Assembly: GCA_012840465.1 (NCBI GenBank)
Contig: DULJ01000056.1
Span: 62,001-126,000, forward strand
DNA from: Caryophanales bacterium
GTDB taxonomy: Bacteria > Bacillota > Bacilli > Bacillales > Bacillaceae_J
DNA: 64,000 nucleotides
Direction of reading: 5' to 3'
Shown: in pieces, positions 57,334 to 64,000 of the stretch
How positions within the stretch are numbered: the stretch's first letter is position 1
Layout: each line of letters starts with the position of its first letter
The notes under the pieces: model-generated
Database searches by the model: none
What the model saw: the letters and a program-made list of their open reading frames with translations, nothing else
Told to the model about the DNA's origin: nothing
Made by a program: the position numbers and the translations under genes

Positions 57334-58767
57334 TCACTGGGAAAGTTTCATTTTTTCTAATTGAATTTTAGGTAAAAATACTGAGAAAGTTGTTCCTTGA
57401 TCGATTTCACTTTTCACATCAATTTTCCCATGATGTGCTTCGACAATATGCTTTACAATCGCTAAGCCTAAGCCTGTTCCACCGGAATGACGGCTTCTCG
57501 CCTTATCAACCCTGTAGAACCTTTCAAAAATTCTCGGTATTTGATCTTTACTAATCCCGACGCCAGTATCCGAAATATTTACTTTGTATCTGTCACCTAA
57601 ATCAAAACATTCTATTCTTACTTTTCCATGATTCATAGTGTAGGTTAGAGCATTATTTATAAGATTTATAAATATTTGTTCGATTCGATAAAGATCACCT
57701 TCAACAACAGGTTGCTCGATCTCGATTATTGTTTCAATTTCAATTTCCTTCTTTTCTGCCTTGCCTTGGATCATAACTAATACTTCTTCAAGAACATTTT
57801 TTAAATCAACATCGGAAATATTCAGCTTAAAGCTTTCTTGTTCAATATTGGATAAATCCAGGAGGTCGTTAATTAAACTTTGAAGGCGGTCTGTTTCTTT
57901 TAAAATAATATTAAGAAAATACTCCCGCATTTCTTTATCATCCTTGGCTCCATCTAGTAAGGTTTCGGAAAAACCTTTGATCGAGGTCATCGGTGTTTTT
58001 AATTCATGAGAAACATTGGCAACGAAATCTTTTCTCGTTTGTTCCAGTTTCTTTAATTCGGTAATGTCGTGGAAGACAAGAACCACACCCTTCCACTCTT
58101 CTCTTGTACCAATAATGGGTGCGCCGTATACTTCAAAATGACGTCTTTCAATTTTTAGTGGGAGGTGCATCTGTTTTCTGACGGATTTTTCAGTCATAAA
58201 TATTTCTTCCACTAAGGAAATAATTTCTTTATATTCAAATGCTTCATAATAAAGCTTAGTAAGGAATTCACTAGGATCAATATCAAAAATATCTTTAAAG
58301 TATTTATTTAAAAGGTTAATATATCCTCTTCCATCTATTAAAATCAAGCCGCTGCCCATACTTTCAATTAAAGTATGTAAGCGATCCTGCTGCATATCAT
58401 GTGCGGCAGTCGTTTGTTGAAGGTTACGGGCAAGGATATTAATAGACTGACTCAAGGATCTCGTTTCATCCATTTTGTCTTCGTAAAGACGGGCCTTATA
58501 GTTTCCCTTTGAAAGTTCATTTGCAACCATAGTTGCTGATTTAATCGGTATCATATATAGTTCAGTCAGTTTGGTCTTAATTAGTAGTAAAAGAAAGCCG
58601 ATTATTCCTAAACATGTAAAAAAGAGTCCCCAAATTTTATGAATAATGATTGTGATTGAATTCATAAAAGAGGAAAAAGCCAATCCAAGGAGAAATCCTA
58701 GAAGCACTACCATAATCAGTAGTAAGCTAAATAAAAGAAAAATAATTTTAGTTTGATTCCTTTTCAT
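57334..58767 (-). CDS. phoR: Phosphate sensor histidine kinase PhoR, short form
   Basis: 477 residues; kinase of the PhoPR phosphate-starvation system. Two transmembrane helices (about 9-31 and 43-63) with only about ten residues between them, HAMP (about 70-120), PAS (about 125-235), HisKA (phospho-His in FVANVSHELKTPMTSIKG) and HATPase (NLINNALTYT, DTGVGISKDQIPRIFERFYR, GGTGLGLAIVKHI). B. subtilis PhoR is about 100 residues longer because of an extracytoplasmic domain, absent here. Overlaps phoP by 20 bases. Confidence 0.9.
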   Translation of the reverse strand: MKRNQTKIIFLLFSLLLIMVVLLGFLLGLAFSSFMNSITIIIHKIWGLFFTCLGIIGFLLLLIKTKLTELYMIPIKSATMVANELSKGNYKARLYEDKMDETRSLSQSINILARNLQQTTAAHDMQQDRLHTLIESMGSGLILIDGRGYINLLNKYFKDIFDIDPSEFLTKLYYEAFEYKEIISLVEEIFMTEKSVRKQMHLPLKIERRHFEVYGAPIIGTREEWKGVVLVFHDITELKKLEQTRKDFVANVSHELKTPMTSIKGFSETLLDGAKDDKEMREYFLNIILKETDRLQSLINDLLDLSNIEQESFKLNISDVDLKNVLEEVLVMIQGKAEKKEIEIETIIEIEQPVVEGDLYRIEQIFINLINNALTYTMNHGKVRIECFDLGDRYKVNISDTGVGISKDQIPRIFERFYRVDKARSRHSGGTGLGLAIVKHIVEAHHGKIDVKSEIDQGTTFSVFLPKIQLEKMKLSQ

Positions 58768-59479
58768 TTCCTTTAGGAGCCTCCATCTTATACCCGAGTC
58801 CTCTTACTGTTTTGATATAGATCGGTTTTCTAGTATTTTTCTCAATTTTTTCACGTAGATGGCTAATATGAACATCAACGATTCTTGTATCACCGACAAA
58901 ATCATAATTCCAAACGGAGCTTAGCAACTGATCCCTCGTTAATACCTTTCCTTTATTTCTAACAAGGTATAATAAAAGTTCAAATTCCTTTGGGGTTAGT
59001 TCCAACAATTGACCTTCAAAAAACGCTTCGTACTGTTCAGGTAAAATTAATAAATCTCCATGATGAAGTTTTTCTTGTTCTGTTGAATCGATTGGTTCGT
59101 TCTCTTCAGTGATTTGAGTTCTACGAAGTATTGCCTTAACACGGGCTACGACCTCCCTTGGACTGAAAGGTTTTGTCATATAATCATCTGCACCTAATTC
59201 AAGCCCCAATACTTTATCAAATTCATCGCCTTTTGCTGTTAACATTAAGATTGGAACGAGCACCTTTTTCTGCCTTAATTCTTTACAAACCTCAATTCCT
59301 TCAATTTTGGGCAGCATCAAATCCAATATCATAAAATCCGGTTTTTCATCGATAGCAATCCGAAGACCTTCTTCACCATCCATAGCCGTTTTCACTTCAA
59401 AGCCCGCTTGCACTAGGTTGTATTGTAATAGTGTCAGGATGGACTCTTCATCATCCACTACCAAAATTGTTTTCTTCAC
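58748..59479 (-). CDS. phoP: Phosphate-response regulator PhoP
   Basis: 243 residues, OmpR-type. Receiver with DDEES acidic pair, phospho-Asp in FMILDLMLP (near residue 53), LTAKG and the switch Lys in MTKPFSPREV. C-terminal winged helix with LTPKEFELLLYLVRNKGKVL and DTRIVDVHISHLREKI. GTG start with GGAGG upstream. Cognate kinase phoR overlaps its 3' end. Controls Pho regulon and wall teichoic genes in Bacillus. Confidence 0.95.
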   Translation of the reverse strand: MKKTILVVDDEESILTLLQYNLVQAGFEVKTAMDGEEGLRIAIDEKPDFMILDLMLPKIEGIEVCKELRQKKVLVPILMLTAKGDEFDKVLGLELGADDYMTKPFSPREVVARVKAILRRTQITEENEPIDSTEQEKLHHGDLLILPEQYEAFFEGQLLELTPKEFELLLYLVRNKGKVLTRDQLLSSVWNYDFVGDTRIVDVHISHLREKIEKNTRKPIYIKTVRGLGYKMEAPKGNEKESN

Positions 59480-59527
59480 AATATCGCCTCCATTCCAGTT
59501 TAAAGCCAGTTTATCCTATTGTACCAT

Positions 59528-59558
59528 AAAAAAAAACGTCCCTATGAAGGGGCGTTTT
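59528..59558 (-). terminator. Terminator of the citZ-icd-mdh operon
   Basis: AAAACGCCCC-TTCATA-GGGACGTTTT stem (one mismatch) and T-run on the minus strand after mdh. Confidence 0.88.
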
Positions 59559-59568
59559 ACACATTAAA

Positions 59569-60507
59569 CTAGGCTAATACTTTCATAACAGTTTTAACAG
59601 ATTCGACTGACTTGTCCAATGCTGATTTTTCTTCAGCAGTTAATTCAAGTTCAATAATTTGTTCAATTCCGTTTCCACCAATAATAGTTGGAACTCCAAG
59701 GTAAATTCCTTCATAGCCATATTCACCTTCAAGGTAAGCTATTGTAGGTAATACACGGCGTTGATCTTTAAGAATTGCCTCAGCCATTTCTACTAGTGAA
59801 GCGGCAGGAGCGTAATAAGCACTACCGTTGCCTAATAGGTTCACAATTTCACCACCGCCAGTACGCGTGCGTTGTACGATTGCTTCTAAACGATCGGCTG
59901 GGATTAATTTCTCCAACGGAATTCCACCAGCAAAGGAATAACGTGTTAAAGGCACCATGTCATCACCATGTCCACCTAAAACGAAACCAGTAATATCTTT
60001 AACTGATAATTTTAATTCCTGTGCAACAAATGTACGGAAACGGGCAGTATCTAGTACACCTGATTGTCCAATTATGCGGTTTTTAGGAAATCCTGATTCC
60101 TTATAAACAGTGTAGGTCATTGCATCAACCGGGTTCGTTAAAACAATAATATAACAATTTGGAGAGTACTTAACTATTTCTTGTGTTACAGATTTCATAA
60201 TTTTGGCATTAGTTGAAACGAGGTCATCACGACTCATACCAGGTTTGCGGGCAAGACCTGCAGTAATAATAACAACATCAGAGTCAGCTGTGTCTTCATA
60301 ATTAGATGTACCCATGATATTGGAATCAAATCCTTGAACAGGTGATGCCTCTAACATATCTAAGGCCTTCCCTTTCGTAGGATTTTCCAATTGTGGAATA
60401 TCAACGATTACTACATCACCAAGCTCTTTTTGTGCTGCTAAAAATGCTGCTGTAGCACCAGTAAAACCTGCTCCGATTACAGAAATCTTTTTACGCTTAA
60501 TTGTCAT
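59569..60507 (-). CDS. mdh: Malate dehydrogenase
   Basis: 312 residues, LDH-like malate dehydrogenase. NAD motif [13 protein letters not shown], substrate Arg residues in [11 protein letters not shown] and [11 protein letters not shown]-type region, and catalytic His in [13 protein letters not shown]. Oxidises malate to oxaloacetate. ATG at 60505-60507 chosen for GAGGGGG; an ATG 15 codons earlier adds a tail from the intergenic hairpin. Last gene of citZ-icd-mdh. Confidence 0.97.
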   Translation of the reverse strand: MTIKRKKISVIGAGFTGATAAFLAAQKELGDVVIVDIPQLENPTKGKALDMLEASPVQGFDSNIMGTSNYEDTADSDVVIITAGLARKPGMSRDDLVSTNAKIMKSVTQEIVKYSPNCYIIVLTNPVDAMTYTVYKESGFPKNRIIGQSGVLDTARFRTFVAQELKLSVKDITGFVLGGHGDDMVPLTRYSFAGGIPLEKLIPADRLEAIVQRTRTGGGEIVNLLGNGSAYYAPAASLVEMAEAILKDQRRVLPTIAYLEGEYGYEGIYLGVPTIIGGNGIEQIIELELTAEEKSALDKSVESVKTVMKVLA

Positions 60508-60536
60508 CTCTAGTACCCCCTCAATTTTATATGTAT

Positions 60537-60570
60537 TTTGAGACTGACCCATAATTGGATCAGTCTCAAA
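60537..60570. other. Long intergenic hairpin between icd and mdh
   Basis: TTTGAGACTGACCC / GGATCAGTCTCAAA arms (one mismatch) around ATAATT; no T-run after it. Could be an mRNA-processing or partial attenuation element in the citZ-icd-mdh transcript. Confidence 0.55.
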
Positions 60571-60597
60571 GATAACACTATTTAAAAAGTTGGCCTA

Positions 60598-61872
60598 TTA
60601 CTTAGCCATGTTTTTAATTAATTCGTCACCAAATTCAGAACATTTAACTTCAGTTGCACCTTCCATTAAACGAGCAAAGTCATAAGTTACAACCTTGCTT
60701 TCAATTGTTTTCTCAATAGAGTCAACAACTAATTTAGCTGCTTCTGTCCATCCCAAGTGTTCAAGTAATAACACACCAGAAAGAATAACAGATGAAGGGT
60801 TCACCTTATCTAAACCTGCATATTTAGGTGCAGTACCATGTGTTGCTTCGAAAATTGCATGTCCTGTTTCATAGTTAATATTAGCACCTGGAGCAATACC
60901 GATACCACCAACTTGTGCAGCTAACGCATCAGAAATAAAGTCTCCGTTTAGGTTCATTGTCGCTACTACACTAAACTCACGTGGACGAGTTAATATTTGT
61001 TGTAAGAAGATATCAGCAATAGTATCTTTTACAATAATTTTCCCAGCTGCTTCTGCATCAGCTTGTGCTTTATTAGCAGCGTCTTTTCCTTCAGCTTCTA
61101 CGATGCGATCGTATTGAGCCCAAGTGAATACTTTGTCGCCAAATTCTTCTTCAGCAACTTCATAACCCCAGTTTTTGAACGCACCTTCAGTAAATTTCAT
61201 GATATTACCTTTGTGAACCAAAGTAACACTATCACGATTATTATCGATTGCATATTGAATTGCTGCACGAACTAAACGCTTTGTACCTTGTTCTGAAACT
61301 GCCTTAATGCCGATACCAGAAGTTTCAGGGAAGCGAATCTTCTTAACTCCCATTTCGTTTTGTAGGAAGTTAATAACTTTTTCAACTTCAGGAGTACCTT
61401 TAGCCCATTCGATTCCAGCGTAAATATCTTCAGTATTTTCACGGAAAATTACCATATCTGTATCTTCAGGACGCTTAACTGGAGATGGTACACCATCAAA
61501 ATAACGTACTGGACGTAAGCAAGTGAAAAGGTCAAGTTCTTGACGTAATGCAACGTTTAAAGAACGAATTCCGCCACCGATTGGTGTTGTTAATGGACCT
61601 TTAATTGCAATTATGTATTCCTTAATTTCATCTAAAGTTTCTTGTGGTAACCATTCACCAGTTTGATTGAATGCTTTTTCACCAGCTAAAACTTCTTTCC
61701 ATACAAGTTTCTTCTCACCATTGTATGCTTTTTCAACTGCTGCTTGTAATACACGAGATGCAGCCGCCCAAATATCAGGACCAATTCCGTCTCCTTCAAT
61801 GTACGGGATTACTGGATTATTTGGTACGTTTAATACCCCATTGTCAACTGTAATTTTTTGTCCTTCTGTCAC
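60598..61872 (-). CDS. icd: Isocitrate dehydrogenase (NADP)
   Basis: 424 residues. Substrate site [22 protein letters not shown]-site segments [20 protein letters not shown] and [18 protein letters not shown], metal-binding Asp residues in [15 protein letters not shown]. Converts isocitrate to 2-oxoglutarate. GTG start at 61870-61872, nine bases after GGAGG. Separated from citZ by about 130 bases that contain a GAGGGA / TCCCTC hairpin near 61946-61976. Confidence 0.97.
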   Translation of the reverse strand: MTEGQKITVDNGVLNVPNNPVIPYIEGDGIGPDIWAAASRVLQAAVEKAYNGEKKLVWKEVLAGEKAFNQTGEWLPQETLDEIKEYIIAIKGPLTTPIGGGIRSLNVALRQELDLFTCLRPVRYFDGVPSPVKRPEDTDMVIFRENTEDIYAGIEWAKGTPEVEKVINFLQNEMGVKKIRFPETSGIGIKAVSEQGTKRLVRAAIQYAIDNNRDSVTLVHKGNIMKFTEGAFKNWGYEVAEEEFGDKVFTWAQYDRIVEAEGKDAANKAQADAEAAGKIIVKDTIADIFLQQILTRPREFSVVATMNLNGDFISDALAAQVGGIGIAPGANINYETGHAIFEATHGTAPKYAGLDKVNPSSVILSGVLLLEHLGWTEAAKLVVDSIEKTIESKVVTYDFARLMEGATEVKCSEFGDELIKNMAK

Positions 61873-62001
61873 TTTCCATTACCTCCTAAACATTTAAAGT
61901 AGGTACTCTCTGTTTATACGACCTAGTTTATATTTATTCACACCGAGAAGAGGGAAGTCATAATCCCCTCCCTCGATGTCATTTATAGTATAAAGTTTTT
62001 A

Positions 62002-63117
62002 TTAACGATTTTCAATCGGTGTCCATTTTTGTTTGTCTGGACCGATATAATCTGCACGTGGGCGGATTAAACGATTGTTATCGTATTGCTCTAAGATGTG
62101 AGCGATCCAACCAGAAACACGGCTGATTGCAAAAATAGGTGTAAATAGATCATGATCGATACCTAAGCTATGGTATACAGATGCTGAATAGAAATCCACA
62201 TTTGGAGGTAGGTTTTTCGCAGAAGTCACGATTCCTTCTAACTTTTCAGACATCTCGTACCATTTTGGTTCGCCCGTAATCGTTGTTAACTGTTTTGACA
62301 TTTTCTTTAAATGCTTTGCACGTGGATCACCTTTACGATATACACGGTGGCCAAAGCCCATAATCTTTTGTTTATTTGCAAATGCATTTTCAGCATATGC
62401 TTCAACATTTTCAACAGAACCGATCTCTGTAAGCATTTTCATAACTGCTTCGTTTGCGCCCCCATGTAAAGGACCTTTTAATGCGCCGATTGCAGCTGTG
62501 ACTCCAGAATACATATCAGAAAGAGTGGCAACACACACACGTGCAGTGAATGTAGAAGCGTTTAATTCATGATCTGCATGTAATACTAATGCCTTGTCAA
62601 TTGCTTCAATAGCTATAGCTTCAGGTTCTTTTCCACTTAACATATATAAGAAGTTTGCAGCGATATTTAAATCTTTGCGAGGTGAAACTGGTTCTAGTCC
62701 TTTACGAATTCTAGAGAATGCTGCTACTAATGTAGGAAGTTTTGCTTGAAGACGAATCGCTTTGCGATAGTTCGCTTCTTTATCCATTATGTCTGCTTCA
62801 TCATCGAATAATCCAAGCATTGATACTGCAGTACGTAAAGCAGCCATTGGATGAACTTTATCGATAGGATATGATTTAAAATGATCAATAATTGCTTGAG
62901 GTATACTTGCATTTTCCGCAAGCTCTTGCTTTAATTGTGCTAATTCCTCTCTATTTGGAAGTTTATAATGCCATAATAGATAGACTACCTCTTCAAAGCT
63001 TGCGTTTTCAGCTAAATCATCAATGCCGTACCCCACATACGTTAATTCATCATCAATAATTGAACTTACTTTGGATTGCGTGGCTACTACCCCTTCAAGA
63101 CCACGAGTTACTGTCAT
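62002..63117 (-). CDS. citZ: Citrate synthase (type II-like, Gram-positive short form)
   Basis: 371 residues. Catalytic residues lie in HGGANEAVMKML, GFGHRVYRKGDPRA and NVDFYSASVYHSLG. N-terminus MTVTRGLEGVVATQSKVSSI matches CitZ. Condenses acetyl-CoA and oxaloacetate. ATG at 63115-63117 with AAAGGAGAGGGG; a longer in-frame start would include that ribosome site. First gene of citZ-icd-mdh. Confidence 0.97.
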   Translation of the reverse strand: MTVTRGLEGVVATQSKVSSIIDDELTYVGYGIDDLAENASFEEVVYLLWHYKLPNREELAQLKQELAENASIPQAIIDHFKSYPIDKVHPMAALRTAVSMLGLFDDEADIMDKEANYRKAIRLQAKLPTLVAAFSRIRKGLEPVSPRKDLNIAANFLYMLSGKEPEAIAIEAIDKALVLHADHELNASTFTARVCVATLSDMYSGVTAAIGALKGPLHGGANEAVMKMLTEIGSVENVEAYAENAFANKQKIMGFGHRVYRKGDPRAKHLKKMSKQLTTITGEPKWYEMSEKLEGIVTSAKNLPPNVDFYSASVYHSLGIDHDLFTPIFAISRVSGWIAHILEQYDNNRLIRPRADYIGPDKQKWTPIENR

Positions 63118-63202
63118 ACTTATCCCCTCTCCTTTACTAATAAAGTATACTAATAAATACCCCAACCCACTAGATTCTATCTAGTAAAAAGAAATAGTAA
63201 AA

Positions 63203-63218
63203 AGAAAATGCTTTCATT
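63203..63218 (-). promoter_or_regulatory. Candidate cre in the citZ leader
   Basis: Minus strand ATGAAAGCATTTTCT fits WTGNAARCGNWWWCA with two mismatches, about 40 bases after the predicted start. CcpA represses citZ in B. subtilis. Confidence 0.5.
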
Positions 63219-63259
63219 ATCCTTTTTGCAAAAAATGTCGGAAGGATAGACACAAGGTT

Positions 63260-63288
63260 ATTATAAACAATAATCTGACTTTTGTGAA
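63260..63288 (-). promoter_or_regulatory. Promoter of citZ-icd-mdh
   Basis: Minus-strand -35 TTCACA (63283-63288), 17-base spacer, -10 TATAAT (63260-63265). Confidence 0.72.
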
Positions 63289-63319
63289 TCAAAAACGACT
63301 AAGAAATTGTTTAAAAATA

Positions 63320-63784
63320 CTAAATGCCTATAACTGCAAACAATTTCATGAGTAAATATGCAATCCCGGCCGCTATTAATGGTCCTACAGCTATACCCTT
63401 GAATAATACAACTGCTAAAATAGTACCAATAACAAGGGCAGCCGTAATATGAGGGTCATCCTTTAGTAAATCAAGACCGTATTTTGCAATGATTGCAACA
63501 AAAATACCTGAACCTAGTGCAATCCATGCATAAGTTGATTTAAGAGCTTCCATAAGCTGTTTAAAACCTATATCGCCAGTAGCGATTGGAACTAACACTG
63601 CAATTGTGATCACAGTTACTCCAAGATTAATTCCTTTTGCTTGCAGGTACGGGAATACTTTCCCATCAAGTCCAATCACTTTTATTCCAATAAGTACTGA
63701 AATTGCTATTATTAATGATTGATTTTTACCAACTATACTTATAATTAGTAATAACAATAAAAATAACATTGGTTGTGAAATCAT
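63320..63784 (-). CDS. ytwI: DUF441 membrane protein YtwI
   Basis: 154 residues with four to five hydrophobic helices (about 5-35, 52-70, 85-102, 112-130, 132-150). Family motifs GKVFPYLQAKGINLGVTVIT and PLIAAGIAYLLMKLF. UPF0756/DUF441, function unknown. Follows citZ in reverse order as in B. subtilis, with ytvI divergent to its right. Confidence 0.85.
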   Translation of the reverse strand: MISQPMLFLLLLLIISIVGKNQSLIIAISVLIGIKVIGLDGKVFPYLQAKGINLGVTVITIAVLVPIATGDIGFKQLMEALKSTYAWIALGSGIFVAIIAKYGLDLLKDDPHITAALVIGTILAVVLFKGIAVGPLIAAGIAYLLMKLFAVIGI

Positions 63785-63955
63785 GAAGCCATCCTTCCTT
63801 TTGGTTCACTACCAAATTTATCGTATCATATTGGACAAAAATTCGCCACATATTCATTTCAGTATAATTTACTTTTTTTTCTCTTTCTTTCAATCCTTAT
63901 ACATTGTAAAATATTACTAAAGTAACAAACGGAAGGACGGTATCATTGAATTCAC

Positions 63956-64000
63956 AGTATATTTATGCAACTTTAAGATTTTTATTGGTTTTGGCCATTA
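63956..64000 (+). CDS. ytvI: AI-2E family transporter YtvI (5' fragment)
   Basis: TTG start at 63956-63958 preceded by GGAAGG. The visible residues MNSQYIYATLRFLLVLAI match the start of YtvI-type membrane proteins with eight helices. The rest lies beyond the window. Called on a short stretch plus synteny with ytwI, so confidence is moderate. Confidence 0.65.

Noticed and set aside
61946-61976. Terminator between citZ and icd
   Set aside because: GAGGGA/TCCCTC stem lacks a following T-run; more likely a processing or stability hairpin.

Overview
This window comes from a low-GC Gram-positive endospore former of the family Bacillaceae. Gene order follows the Bacillus subtilis stretch from leuD to ytvI almost gene for gene, and it holds sporulation genes (gerE, gerM, sspI, ytxC), T-box leaders and a 70-residue small acid-soluble spore protein. 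No species is assigned. Nearly all genes lie on the minus strand, so the window reads biologically from right to left.

Layout from the left end: the ilvBHC-leuABCD branched-chain amino acid operon (1-7745) with a Leu T-box leader, a strong promoter and an upstream cre site; a two-gene tRNA unit (Gly-TCC, Arg-TCT); ysnB-rdgB-rph-gerM-racE; a 13-copy, 52-bp tandem repeat array; gerE with a SigK-type promoter; an AraC-family regulator; sdhCAB; yslB; uvrC; trxA; etfBA-fadB next to the 3' remnant of an acyl-CoA synthetase gene; yshE-mutS2-polX-cvpA; rnhC; pheST with a Phe T-box; ysgA and sspI.

From about 36.55 to 38.78 kb there is a small accessory island. It contains an IS200/IS605-like end, a DUF6366-type small membrane protein, a frameshifted integrase fragment, a MazE/AbrB-type antitoxin with a Doc toxin, and a second 52-bp-period array related to the first. 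Core order then resumes: ysdC, dut, ysdB, ysdA, rplT-rpmI-infC with an L20-type leader, thrS with a Thr T-box, ytxC, a helicase-loader gene in the dnaI slot, dnaB, nrdR, gapB with two CcpN boxes, coaE, mutM, polA, hflKC, phoPR, the TCA genes mdh-icd-citZ, ytwI, and the start of ytvI.

The genes are mostly housekeeping. The unexplained material is intergenic: (1) two loci of 52-bp-period GAGGACA hairpin repeats sharing a common skeleton; (2) a family of about 150-bp elements (seven copies or part copies) that often abut or contain stop codons; (3) a 65-bp hairpin repeat present twice; (4) a structured element between trxA and uvrC, a fragment of which borders the truncated acyl-CoA synthetase gene. 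Relative to B. subtilis, fadR, most of lcfA, zapA, lysC, ysmB, speD and ytaF are missing from their expected places, the dnaI slot holds a DnaC/IstB-like loader, PhoR lacks its outer sensor domain, and hflKC sits between polA and phoR.
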